Origin: CAVVXX01 sp052389895 | GTDB lineage: Bacteria > Pseudomonadota > Alphaproteobacteria > Micropepsales > Micropepsaceae | Direction: 5' to 3' | NCBI GenBank assembly: GCA_052389895.1 | Contig: JBQTHM010000008.1 | Span: forward strand, 1 to 64,000 | DNA: 64,000 nt | Shown here: in pieces, positions 1 to 8,411 of the stretch | Layout: the number at the start of each line of letters is the position of its first letter | Position numbering within the stretch: position 1 is the first letter of the stretch | Notes under the pieces: generated by a model | Database searches by the model: none | What the model was told of the DNA's origin: nothing | The model's input: only the letters and a program-made list of their open reading frames with translations | Position numbers and translations under genes: made by a program

Positions 1-145
1 TTTCCTTTTGTAATTGGAGCGAAGTGATGGTGAGACTGCCTAGTGCGCCACTTGGTCTAGGTCTCGTGGACTTCAGTGCCGCGGCTTGCCGTTACCTTTC
101 AGTGTGGCGCAGCGAAATCTAAAGAGATTGCGTGCCGGATCTTCC

Positions 146-838
146 ATGGCGCTCTCAATCGTAGTTCCAGTCCTGAATGAAGAGCCGACAGTGGAACGAT
201 GTCTGCGCAGTCTGGCGGACATCAGGGCGCGTGGCGCCGAAATAATCGTCGTTGACGGAGGGAGTGCCGATCGGACCGTTGCTCTTTCCGTCATGTGGGC
301 AGACCGGGTGGTGACGGCCCCCCAAGGCCGCGCTTCTCAAATGAATGCCGGCGCCGAGATAGCACGCGGGGACACGCTCCTCTTCCTTCATGCCGATACG
401 CTTTTGCCGCCGCTTGCGGACCGCGCGATTGAAACTGCCTCCAATCAGCCGGACCGATCTTGGGGGTTTTTCAAAGCGCGCATTATTCCCGCCACGCCGA
501 TGCTTTCCATCGTGGCCGCTTCAATGAACTTGCGTTCCTATTTGTCGAGCATAGCGACCGGCGATCAGGCGATTTTCGTTCGCCGCGCCGTGTTCGAGTC
601 CGTCGGAAGCTACCCCGACATCCCGCTGATGGAAGATGTTGCACTGTGCAGGGCGTTGAGGCGTGCGGGAAGGCCTGCTTGTCTGGACGCGCATGTTCTC
701 ACCTCCGCTCGCAGGTGGGTGACACATGGCGTCTTTCGCACCATCGTGCTGATGTGGTGGCTTCGTCTGCGTTTCTTTCTCGGCGCCAATCCTTTTGTCC
801 TGGCGGAGCAATATGGCTATGTCCCGCGAACACGCTGA
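146..838 (+). CDS. rSAM/selenodomain-associated transferase 2 (GT2-fold glycosyltransferase)
   Basis: 230-aa GT-A glycosyltransferase of the family named rSAM/selenodomain-associated transferase 2 (TIGR04283 type). The N-terminus has the GT2 start SIVVPVLNE, then VDGGSADRT in place of the usual DxxSxDxT, and the metal-binding region LLFLHADT near residue 80. A GDQAIFVRR stretch and a C-terminal hydrophobic segment (MWWLRLRFFLG) follow. Start chosen at the ATG at 146 because family similarity begins there; the frame is open upstream to 86. The next gene starts inside its 3' end, so the two are translationally coupled. This family usually sits beside arsenosugar genes (ArsM/ArsS), and an ArsM-like gene lies 7.5 kb away. 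Sugar donor and acceptor are unknown. Confidence 0.85.
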   Translation: MALSIVVPVLNEEPTVERCLRSLADIRARGAEIIVVDGGSADRTVALSVMWADRVVTAPQGRASQMNAGAEIARGDTLLFLHADTLLPPLADRAIETASNQPDRSWGFFKARIIPATPMLSIVAASMNLRSYLSSIATGDQAIFVRRAVFESVGSYPDIPLMEDVALCRALRRAGRPACLDAHVLTSARRWVTHGVFRTIVLMWWLRLRFFLGANPFVLAEQYGYVPRTR

Positions 839-1472
839 TCGGATTCCCGTGGCGGTTTTCGCAAAGGCCCCGATTCCCGGGTATGCCAAAACCCGGCTGA
901 TACCGCGTCTCGGCGCTGACAACACCGCAAAGCTGCAAGGGCTGCTAATTGAGCGCGCCCTCCATGCCGCCTTGGCTGCAGACATCGGTCCTGTGTCGCT
1001 CTGGTGCACGCCCGATAGCCGGCACGAGTTCTTCCGGGCGCTGGCGGCGCCGCTCCGCATATCGCTTCACGAACAGACCGGTTACAGTCTTGGTGCACGT
1101 ATGCGCAACGCATTCGACGCGTTGACGATCGGCACGTCCGCGCTTCTTATTGGCACGGATTGCGCCGTACTTGAGCCAGAACACCTCACTCGCTGTGCGA
1201 AATGCCTCAATGACGGAGCGGATGCGGTTTTTGTTCCCGTGGAGGACGGCGGATATATAGCCGTTGGACTTAAACAAAACATCCCCGCGTTATTTGACGA
1301 TATTCCTTGGGGCACGCCGGGCGTCATGGCGACAACCGAGGCGCGCGCCAGAGCTGCGGGCGCAAACATCGAGAAGCTGGCGCCGCTATGGGATATTGAC
1401 CGGCCGGCAGATTTCGACCGTGCATTGAGATGCGGCGCGCTGCAGCCGTCGTATTTTTCGATGTCCGCCTGA
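813..1472 (+). CDS. rSAM/selenodomain-associated transferase 1 (DUF2064 nucleotidyltransferase-like)
   Basis: 219-aa protein of the TIGR04282/DUF2064 family, a GT-A/nucleotidyltransferase-like fold. Visible markers are VAVFAKAPIPGYAKTRL near the N-terminus, LLIGTDCAVL (the DxD-like region) and VFVPVEDGGYIAVGL. The ATG at 813 has a GGCGGAG ribosome-binding site 6 nt upstream and overlaps the preceding gene by 26 bp; a TTG at 795 is possible but has poorer support. Genes of this family and of the upstream family are normally found as a pair, as here. Biochemical activity is not established; a nucleotide-sugar-related role is inferred from the fold. Confidence 0.85.
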   Translation: MAMSREHADRIPVAVFAKAPIPGYAKTRLIPRLGADNTAKLQGLLIERALHAALAADIGPVSLWCTPDSRHEFFRALAAPLRISLHEQTGYSLGARMRNAFDALTIGTSALLIGTDCAVLEPEHLTRCAKCLNDGADAVFVPVEDGGYIAVGLKQNIPALFDDIPWGTPGVMATTEARARAAGANIEKLAPLWDIDRPADFDRALRCGALQPSYFSMSA

Positions 1473-1478
1473 TCTGCG

Positions 1479-2366
1479 ATGACGCAATTCGTGCTGGATC
1501 ATGAACCTGCGGTTCGCCTTGTGTTTTTCCTCGGCGTGATCTTTGCGATGGTCGCTTGGGAAGGGGCACGCCCCCTGCGCGCACGTTTCGTCTCGCGATG
1601 GAAACGCTGGCCCAGCAATCTGGCAATTGTCGCATTGAATGCAGGAATGCTGCGGCTGGCCGTTCCGATTTCGGCCGTAGGGCTTGCCCTAATAGCAGAA
1701 CAGCGGAATTGGGGACTGTTCAACAATATTGAGATGGAGAAGGGAATTGCGATCGTCCTTTCGATCATTATTCTGGATTTCGCGATCTATCTCCAGCATG
1801 TCGTGTTTCACGCCGTGCCCGCGCTCTGGCGGTTGCATCGCATGCATCACGCCGATCTCGATTTCGACTTCACGACAGGCTCACGGTTTCACCCGGGCGA
1901 GATATTTCTGTCGATGGGAATCAAGTGTGCGATCGTGGCGGTCCTTGGCCCTCCGGCAGTAAGCGTGATCCTGTTCGAGATTTTGCTGAGCGCGAGTTCG
2001 ACGTTCAACCACGGGAATGTAAGTCTGCCGCCGCGATTGGAACGATTTGCACGCTGGCTCGTCGTAACGCCCGACATGCATCGTGTTCACCACTCCGACG
2101 TTCCAGCCGAAACGAACAGCAATTTCGGCTTCAACCTGTCGGTGTGGGATCGTCTGCTGGGCACATACCGTTCGCAGCCGTCGGCCGGGCACCACCGGAT
2201 GACCATCGGGCTTGACGTATTTCGCGATCCCAATGAGCTGCGCCTTGATCGCATGCTCCGGCAACCCTTCGTGGGAAAGACGGGACCTTATCCGATGGGC
2301 GGAGGGCTGTTGTTGCGTAAATCGCAGGAGAACGCGGACCAGACGCCCGGGCCGGGAACCGACTAG
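1479..2366 (+). CDS. Sterol desaturase / fatty acid hydroxylase family protein
   Basis: 295-aa integral membrane di-iron hydroxylase. Several N-terminal hydrophobic segments precede the histidine boxes of the family: HVVFH near residue 108, HRMHH near 120 and HRVHH near 205, followed by NFGFNLSVWDRLLGTY. Such enzymes use a di-iron centre in the membrane to hydroxylate or desaturate lipid chains. It begins 6 bp after the transferase gene, so it is likely in the same operon. The substrate cannot be told from sequence; a link to lipid products of the neighbouring transferases is only a guess. Confidence 0.85.
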   Translation: MTQFVLDHEPAVRLVFFLGVIFAMVAWEGARPLRARFVSRWKRWPSNLAIVALNAGMLRLAVPISAVGLALIAEQRNWGLFNNIEMEKGIAIVLSIIILDFAIYLQHVVFHAVPALWRLHRMHHADLDFDFTTGSRFHPGEIFLSMGIKCAIVAVLGPPAVSVILFEILLSASSTFNHGNVSLPPRLERFARWLVVTPDMHRVHHSDVPAETNSNFGFNLSVWDRLLGTYRSQPSAGHHRMTIGLDVFRDPNELRLDRMLRQPFVGKTGPYPMGGGLLLRKSQENADQTPGPGTD

Positions 2367-2410
2367 TTTGAACTGCAAAAAGCGCGCGCTCGCGCCATGA
2401 TCCTCGGGAA

Positions 2411-4354
2411 TTATGCGAGCACTGAGTGCTTTGAGGGAAAAACGCGCCCGACTTTCCAGGTGGCCCTGAATGCTGCCCAGATCGCCTTCCAGCCAAGCGT
2501 TGCTCCTACCATGAGTTTGGCGCGGTCTGCGTCACTCCCCTGGAGGGCTTCGCGGCCGCCCTGCTCGTAAAGCTGCAAATGTGCGGCGCCGATGATGAGA
2601 GCGAGGTGGGTGTAGGCTTGCGGGAAATTGCCCAGAAATGTCTTGCCGTCTTGATCGATTTCTTCCGCGTAAAGTCCAATGTCGTTGGCATGACCGAGCA
2701 GGCTTTGGAACAGCTCTTGCGCTTCGATGTGCCGGCCAATGTGAAGATAGGCGTCTGCCAGCCAGAAGCTGCAAATCAGAAATGCGCCTTCCTGTCCGGC
2801 CAGCCCATCTTCCGTCCTGTATCGGTGAACAAAGTCGCCATTCCGAAGTTCATTTTCTACCGCGACTAACGTGCTCCGCAATATTTCGTCGTCCACTGGG
2901 AAGGCAACAAGCGGAACCCGGAGCAGCGCGGCATCCGTATTCGAGCGTCCGTATGCCTGGACCAGTCTGCCGTGTCTCTCCACACCACCCTGGGCGCGAA
3001 CGTCGGCAACGATCCGGTCGCGCTCGCGCTGCCAGCGCTCGTTCTGCCCGAGGAGGCGGATTGCACGATCAAGCGCGACCCAACTCATGATCTTTCCGTG
3101 CACATGATTTAGCGGAGCCGCACGCATTTCCCATATGCCATGGTCCGGTTCTTGCCAGTGGTTTGCGACATAGTCGGCCAGCGCGGCAAGCATGGCCTGA
3201 TCGCCGCCGTCGAGTGTTCCGCCGAGCGCATGGAAGAGCATCGCCCAATCGAGGACCTCGCCAAACACATCCAACTGGTGCTGACGGTACGCACCATTTC
3301 CCGTGCGAACCGGTCGGCTGCCCGCATAGCCCGCGAGGTGGTCGAGGGTTTTTTCATAGAGGTCGGTTTCGCCCTCGATTCCGTACATGATGCGAAGGTC
3401 GGATGCGCTCGCCGAACACACGCGCCGCAAATATTCGCTGAAGCGCCTCGCCTCGCCTCCGTAGCCAGAAATGCCCAAGGCGTAGAGGGCAAACGTCGTG
3501 TCGCGCAGCCAGCAGTAGCGATAGTCCCAATTTCGCACGCCTCCGAGGGCTTCGGGCAGCGAAGTCGTCGGCGCGGCGACGAGCGCACCGGACGGCGCAT
3601 AGATTAAGAGCTTGATCGTGAGCAGACTGCGCCTGACCTCAGCGGAATAAGGGCCGCGATAGCGGCAATAGCCGATCCACTCATTCCAGAAGGCAAGCGT
3701 GACCTGGCGATAATGCTCTACCCGGTCGAGCACGGCGGCGGGCTCAAGCGGGTCGGCGGCAACAACCAGCACCAGGCGCTGACCCGGTGACAGAACCAGG
3801 CGCGCCTCGGCAACGTCGTCCCGCAATGAAAAGCTGCCAAGATTGTGCAGCAGCATGGGGCCGTTGCCCGACAATATCCTGTTTTCTTCGAGTGCGAGCC
3901 GCGCGTTTTGGCGGCCAAAATCGAGACTCGGCCGATATTGCACCCGTATTTCAATGGAACCGCGGCAGGCCTCCACGCAGCGCACGAACCAGTTTGGCGC
4001 GTTAAGATCGACATAGTTATGCGTAGCGCTGCCCGGCTTGCGCCCGACCGGCATAAAGTCGGTCAGCACCAGCTCGCCCTCGGGCGTGGCGAAGACCGTT
4101 TCGAGGACATTGGTGCCTTCCAGGTACGAGCGCCGGACCGAGAAATCCGAAACCGGAGCGACCGAGAGAAAGCCCCCGCGATTGCTGTCTAGAATCCGGC
4201 AAAAAACGGGGTCCGCGTCGAAGCGGCGAAGACAACACCAGTCCACGGAGCCGTCACGGGCTATGAGCGCCGAACCGTGGCAATCGCCGACCAGCCCATA
4301 GTCACGGATCGGCAGGTAGCCATCCCGCCTGGCGAAGTCCGGCGCCCCGGTCAC
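2411..4354 (-). CDS. Glycoside hydrolase family 15 protein (glucoamylase/trehalase-like)
   Basis: 647-aa cytoplasmic GH15 enzyme with no signal peptide. The N-terminal beta-rich domain starts IRDYGLVGDCHGSALI, typical of bacterial GH15. The (alpha/alpha)6 domain contains NWDYRYCWLRDTTFAL near residue 270 and ends with FLGNFPQAYTHLALI. Family members hydrolyse alpha-glucosidic bonds, often trehalose or malto-oligosaccharides, by inversion. The start is a GTG, three bases after the stop of the SDR gene, so the two are co-transcribed. With the glucose-dehydrogenase-like neighbour it suggests release and then oxidation of glucose, for storage or osmoprotectant turnover; the exact substrate is not resolvable here. 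Confidence 0.9.
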   Translation of the reverse strand: MTGAPDFARRDGYLPIRDYGLVGDCHGSALIARDGSVDWCCLRRFDADPVFCRILDSNRGGFLSVAPVSDFSVRRSYLEGTNVLETVFATPEGELVLTDFMPVGRKPGSATHNYVDLNAPNWFVRCVEACRGSIEIRVQYRPSLDFGRQNARLALEENRILSGNGPMLLHNLGSFSLRDDVAEARLVLSPGQRLVLVVAADPLEPAAVLDRVEHYRQVTLAFWNEWIGYCRYRGPYSAEVRRSLLTIKLLIYAPSGALVAAPTTSLPEALGGVRNWDYRYCWLRDTTFALYALGISGYGGEARRFSEYLRRVCSASASDLRIMYGIEGETDLYEKTLDHLAGYAGSRPVRTGNGAYRQHQLDVFGEVLDWAMLFHALGGTLDGGDQAMLAALADYVANHWQEPDHGIWEMRAAPLNHVHGKIMSWVALDRAIRLLGQNERWQRERDRIVADVRAQGGVERHGRLVQAYGRSNTDAALLRVPLVAFPVDDEILRSTLVAVENELRNGDFVHRYRTEDGLAGQEGAFLICSFWLADAYLHIGRHIEAQELFQSLLGHANDIGLYAEEIDQDGKTFLGNFPQAYTHLALIIGAAHLQLYEQGGREALQGSDADRAKLMVGATLGWKAIWAAFRATWKVGRVFPSKHSVLA

Positions 4355-4357
4355 CGC

Positions 4358-5170
4358 TCAGCCGGCCTCGCGGAATGCCGGATAGAGGGCCATCCCGCCG
4401 TCGACGAACAAGGTCGTTCCGGTGACAAAGTCGGGCTCGTCGGATGCCAGCCACAAGGCCGCCTTGGCGACGTCCTCCGGTTCTCCCATCCGGCCGTATG
4501 GCACAAGCTTGAGGACTTCTTTGGCCTTTGCGGGATCGGACCAGATTTCCCTGTTTATGTTCGCCTTGATCATGCCCGGGGCGATCCCGTTTATGCGAAT
4601 CTTTTTCCCGGCGACCTCTTGCGCAAGCGATTTCATCATTAGCATGGTGCCGCCTTTCGAAGCCGCATAATTGACATGGCCGGCCCAGGGTATCGCTTGA
4701 TGCACCGAGCTCATGCAGATGATCTTTCCCAAGGCTTTGGAGTGGGGCGATAACCCTTGTTTGAGAAAGCATTTGATTGCTTCCCGTGCGCACAGGAATT
4801 GGCCCGTCAAATTGACATCGATAACAGTACGCCATTGCTCCAGCGTCATGTTTGTTGCCGCCGCGTCACGTTGCACTCCAGCATTGGCGATGAGGATGTC
4901 GAGGCGGCCAAATGCATCGGTGAACGTCGAGAACAAGGATTGGACATCGTCCTCCTTCGAAACATCTGCCTCGATGGCAACCGCAAGGCCGCCGGAATCA
5001 CGAATTTGCCGAACGATTGCTTCGGCGGGCTCGCGTCCTCCGCGATAATTCACGCCTACTTTGGCGCCGGCTTCCGCAAGCAAGATTGCCGTGGCGGCGC
5101 CAATCCCTGAACTGGCGCCGGTAACCAGTGCCGCCTGGCCGCTGAGTAATTTTTGGTCCGTTGATGCCAT
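4358..5170 (-). CDS. SDR family oxidoreductase (glucose 1-dehydrogenase-like)
   Basis: 270-aa classical short-chain dehydrogenase. It has the cofactor motif TGASSGIG (17-24), NAG (96-98), catalytic Ser155, Tyr168 and Lys172 (NYAASK), and the C-terminal VTGTTLFVDGG signature. The overall pattern matches the glucose 1-dehydrogenase group. It lies 12 bp after the FAD oxidoreductase gene and 3 bp before the GH15 gene in a run of minus-strand genes. Oxidation of glucose released by GH15 is a reasonable inference; substrate and NAD/NADP preference are not certain. Confidence 0.85.
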   Translation of the reverse strand: MASTDQKLLSGQAALVTGASSGIGAATAILLAEAGAKVGVNYRGGREPAEAIVRQIRDSGGLAVAIEADVSKEDDVQSLFSTFTDAFGRLDILIANAGVQRDAAATNMTLEQWRTVIDVNLTGQFLCAREAIKCFLKQGLSPHSKALGKIICMSSVHQAIPWAGHVNYAASKGGTMLMMKSLAQEVAGKKIRINGIAPGMIKANINREIWSDPAKAKEVLKLVPYGRMGEPEDVAKAALWLASDEPDFVTGTTLFVDGGMALYPAFREAG

Positions 5171-5182
5171 TCTGGCCTCGCT

Positions 5183-6619
5183 TCATGGCAGCCAAGACAG
5201 GAATCTTACGGCAGCTCGAGTAATCCTGCTCGTCAGCCAGGGCTTCGAGAATTCCGAAGCGCCCGCCTTGTCGACTTCGCCCCACGTCGGATAGGGGGCG
5301 ATCATCTGCGATAGATGACGCAGTTTGATCTTTTGACTTATCGCAACGACCCAAAGGTGAGCCAGCTCGCCCGCATGCGCTCCCAGAATGGAAGCGCCAA
5401 GCACATGGCCCTTGCGGTCGGCAATGAGCTTGAGCATGCCCTGGCTCTTCCGTTCAATCTGTGCACGATCATTCGCCGCGTACGAAACGCGCACGACACG
5501 AACAAAGTCCCCCCGGCGCTTGCGTGCTTGGTCCTCGGTCATGCCGATTTGGGCAAGTTCAGGGTCGGTATAGGTCACCCAGGGGAGCGAGCGGTAGTCG
5601 AGCTTCGCGGGCAGACGGAAAAGCGCATTTCTGATGACGATGCCTGCATGATAGGAGCAGACATGCGTGAAGCGCGGACCATCGACGACATCGCCCGCGG
5701 CATAAACACCCCGTGCGGTCGTCCGCAGACGCGCGTCAACGGTGATTCCCTTTTCGTCGAACGCGATGCCCGCACTGTGCAAGTTCAGTCCGGTGCACCT
5801 TGGTCTGCGTCCAGTGGCGATAAGGATGTGAGACCCACGAATATGGCTCGTTTGACCTGCTTCCTCGAAGGTGACGCGCACTTCATCGCCGTCCCGGGAC
5901 ACGGCCTTTGCATCCGCTCCCTCGCGGATCGCAATGCCTTCCCCGGCCAACATCTGGAGCAGCGATCTCGCGAGCTCCGGATCGTCTTTGGGAATCGCCC
6001 TTTCCCGTTCGATAATCGTGACCGCCGCCCCCAAACGCCGATAGGCCTGCCCGATTTCGATGCCGATCGGCCCCGCGCCCAGAACTATCAAGTGACTTGG
6101 CAACCTGTCGTTCTGAAAAATGTTTTCGTTCGTGAAATATGGCACTCGGTCTAACCCGGGAATCGGCGGGATCGAAGGTTCTGTACCGGTCGCAATAACG
6201 ATGTGACGAGCACGAATTTCGCGGCCATCAACCGCGACGGCGCGATGACCGACAAACCGCGCTTCGCCATGGATCACCTCGACTCCCATTTCTTCGAACC
6301 GTTCGGCCGAATCGTGCGGTTCGATCGATTGAATGACCGCGCGCACATGTGCGTGCACGCACGTAAAATCGACCGAGGGGTCAGCATCAATTCCAAACGC
6401 CCGCGCGTCGTGGGCGGCATGCGCTGCGTTTGCCGCCGCCAAGAGCGCCTTAGAAGGCACGCATCCGGTATTCAGGCATTCGCCGCCCATCCGATCCCGC
6501 TCGATCAGGACGACCTTGACGCCAAGAAGAGCCGCGCCTGCGGCAATCGAAAGGCCGGCCGATCCCGCGCCGATCACGCACATATCGCAAGTCAATGTCC
6601 GCGCCACGGGCGAACTCAC
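5183..6619 (-). CDS. FAD-dependent pyridine nucleotide-disulfide oxidoreductase (mercuric reductase/dihydrolipoyl dehydrogenase-like)
   Basis: 478-aa flavoprotein of the class I disulfide reductase family. It has the FAD motif GAGSAG (18-23), the redox-active pair Cys48-Cys53 in GGECLNTGCVPSK, a second nucleotide motif GAGPIG and the second FAD motif YAAGDV. The C-terminal catalytic His-Pro-Thr of dihydrolipoyl dehydrogenase is Tyr-Pro-Thr here (Y443), although the Glu that follows the motif is kept. It also lacks the C-terminal Cys pair of MerA. So it is neither a standard Lpd nor a mercuric reductase. Its ATG overlaps the stop of the TVP38 gene by 4 bp. TVP38 plus this flavoprotein is a common pair, often seen near arsenic genes. 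Confidence 0.85.
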   Translation of the reverse strand: MSSPVARTLTCDMCVIGAGSAGLSIAAGAALLGVKVVLIERDRMGGECLNTGCVPSKALLAAANAAHAAHDARAFGIDADPSVDFTCVHAHVRAVIQSIEPHDSAERFEEMGVEVIHGEARFVGHRAVAVDGREIRARHIVIATGTEPSIPPIPGLDRVPYFTNENIFQNDRLPSHLIVLGAGPIGIEIGQAYRRLGAAVTIIERERAIPKDDPELARSLLQMLAGEGIAIREGADAKAVSRDGDEVRVTFEEAGQTSHIRGSHILIATGRRPRCTGLNLHSAGIAFDEKGITVDARLRTTARGVYAAGDVVDGPRFTHVCSYHAGIVIRNALFRLPAKLDYRSLPWVTYTDPELAQIGMTEDQARKRRGDFVRVVRVSYAANDRAQIERKSQGMLKLIADRKGHVLGASILGAHAGELAHLWVVAISQKIKLRHLSQMIAPYPTWGEVDKAGASEFSKPWLTSRITRAAVRFLSWLP

Positions 6620-7338
6620 GACCGTTTCCAGCTGCGGTATGCAACCGGTGCAAGCGACAGGGCCGCCAGCGCAAGAAGTGGAATAAGGATGGAAGGTTCC
6701 AAGATTATGCCGAGGTCCGGCTTCTGGCCGCGATCCAATATCGCGCCGAGCCCGCTTCCGACACTGGCGTAAACCACGGCACCAGGAATGATCCCGAAGA
6801 AAGTTCCGACGGCGAAAATCCGCAAGCGTACGTCAAGCAGCGCAGCCGCGAGGTTCACTAGCCAAAATGGAAACAGCGGTACGAGCCGCAGGAACAGAAG
6901 ATAGCTTAACGCGTCCTTCGCGAAGCCGTCGCGAAGCTTGCTCAGGGCTCCCCGCACACGATCGCGGAAAAGCGCGCCGAAACTCGTCCTTGCGATTGCG
7001 AACAGACCGATAGCACCCGCAGTTGCAGCGACCACGGAAATCGCTGATCCGAAAGCAAGCCCAAACAGGAAGCCCGCCGTGATCGTGAGAATCGACGAGC
7101 CGGGCAGCGAAAGGATTATTGCGGAAGCGTAGACAGCGGCAAAGACGATGGCGGCCGAGGCAGGGTGTTGCGCAACTTGGCCAAGAAGCCAATTCCGGTT
7201 GGCCGCCAGCCACTCGAACGTAAGATATTGGTCCAGGTGAAAAACGAGGACCAGTATGACCGCCATTCCTATCAAGGCCGGCAGAAGCGAGATGCGAAGC
7301 CAGTTCCGCCGGCCAGCCGTATGTTGCGGCGTCTTCAT
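6616..7338 (-). CDS. TVP38/TMEM64 (DedA-like) family membrane protein
   Basis: 240-aa polytopic membrane protein of the SNARE-associated/VTT family. The characteristic block is SLPGSSILTITAGFLFG near the middle, followed by FLRLVPLFPFWLVNLAAALL and FGIIPGAVVYASVGSGLG. Start set at 7338 because the longer open frame upstream lies inside the PiT gene and is not family-like; this ATG overlaps the PiT stop by 4 bp (ATGA). It also overlaps the downstream flavoprotein start by 4 bp, so PiT, this gene and the flavoprotein are translationally coupled. Transport or lipid-scrambling activity is known for relatives; the substrate is unknown here. Confidence 0.9.
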   Translation of the reverse strand: MKTPQHTAGRRNWLRISLLPALIGMAVILVLVFHLDQYLTFEWLAANRNWLLGQVAQHPASAAIVFAAVYASAIILSLPGSSILTITAGFLFGLAFGSAISVVAATAGAIGLFAIARTSFGALFRDRVRGALSKLRDGFAKDALSYLLFLRLVPLFPFWLVNLAAALLDVRLRIFAVGTFFGIIPGAVVYASVGSGLGAILDRGQKPDLGIILEPSILIPLLALAALSLAPVAYRSWKRS

Positions 7339-8402
7339 GCTATCAAAACCGCGGCCACAGCTGCTGACATGATGGCAGCGGAGGGCAAGGTCACCAGCCA
7401 GGCGAGAAGGATTGTTCGCAGTGCGTCGCTGGCGCGTGGCGGCGCATGATCCGCCACGCGCACGCCAATGAGGGAACTCGTGGTAACGTGTGTTGTGGAA
7501 ACCGGCAGCCCTAAAGGCGTGGCACCTAACACAAGAATAGCCGTGCCTAAGTTGGCCGTGAACCCCGTGGCCGGCGTCATGGTGGACACGCGCTCGGCCA
7601 AGACGGGCAGCAGCCTCCGGCCGGCAAGTATCGCCCCCCCGGTCATCGCCAAGGCGGTCAGAACGATTGCGATTGGCGCGCTGTCTGCCGTCCCGATTGC
7701 GGGCCACGCCAGAATCGCGGGGAGCATGAGAGCCGCCATTTTCGGCACGTCGTTAAGGCCGCGCGCAAAGCTGACGGCGCCGCCGGTGATCCAGTGGAGA
7801 ACCAGCCAGGCGCGCCTCACTGACGGTGAAACCTGCTGCCCGGGGGGCAAGCAGACAAAAGGATCGCGTTTGTAGGCGTCAATCGCGCAGCAGCCGGGAC
7901 TCCAATGCGGCAGCCGGGCCTCAACGGCACGGTTTATGCGCAGAAGAAGGGCGCACAAGGCGATTGCCAGCAGCGGGCTAAGCAGCAGAGGCATCAGGAA
8001 CGTGTTGGTCACGGCCTGAAAGGCAATCTGGCCAATGCCGAACTGTATCGCTGCCGCACCGATGATGCCTCCGATGAGCGCATGCGTCGTCGAGACCGGC
8101 CATCGCTGCCACGTGGCAATGAGGACGAAACCAGCAGCTCCGAGCAACGCCGCGAGCGCAGCCGCCACGGTCAGAGAAGGTGCGCCCTGCAGAAAGCCTC
8201 CGCCAAACAAAGAGCCGAGCGCGCCTCCCAAAAGAATGGCGGCAAGACCACCGGCGAAGGTCGCCAGCGTGCCCAGCATCCAGGCCGCACGGGCGCTGGC
8301 GACGCCGCTGCCGGCCAGGGCCGCGACGCCTTTGGAAACGTCATTGGCGCCGTTGGCCCACGCAAGCGTCAGGGCGGCGATGAAGAGGGTTGCCGAGAGC
8401 AT
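7335..8402 (-). CDS. Inorganic phosphate transporter, PiT family
   Basis: 355-aa transporter with the duplicated PiT signature: GANDVSKGVAAL in the first half and GLNDVPKMAAL in the second, each repeat also carrying VSTTHALIGG or VSTTHVTTSS. About ten hydrophobic segments are visible. PiT proteins take up phosphate with H+ or Na+ and may also carry arsenate. It lies 9 bp downstream of the ArsM-like gene and is coupled to TVP38, so its setting suggests a part in arsenic/phosphate handling; that specific role is inferred from position alone. Confidence 0.92.
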   Translation of the reverse strand: MLSATLFIAALTLAWANGANDVSKGVAALAGSGVASARAAWMLGTLATFAGGLAAILLGGALGSLFGGGFLQGAPSLTVAAALAALLGAAGFVLIATWQRWPVSTTHALIGGIIGAAAIQFGIGQIAFQAVTNTFLMPLLLSPLLAIALCALLLRINRAVEARLPHWSPGCCAIDAYKRDPFVCLPPGQQVSPSVRRAWLVLHWITGGAVSFARGLNDVPKMAALMLPAILAWPAIGTADSAPIAIVLTALAMTGGAILAGRRLLPVLAERVSTMTPATGFTANLGTAILVLGATPLGLPVSTTHVTTSSLIGVRVADHAPPRASDALRTILLAWLVTLPSAAIMSAAVAAVLIA

Positions 8403-8411
8403 GATATTGTC

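Noticed and set aside
1..145. Possible 3' end of an earlier gene or promoter at the window edge
   Set aside because: No frame or element could be supported with so little sequence.
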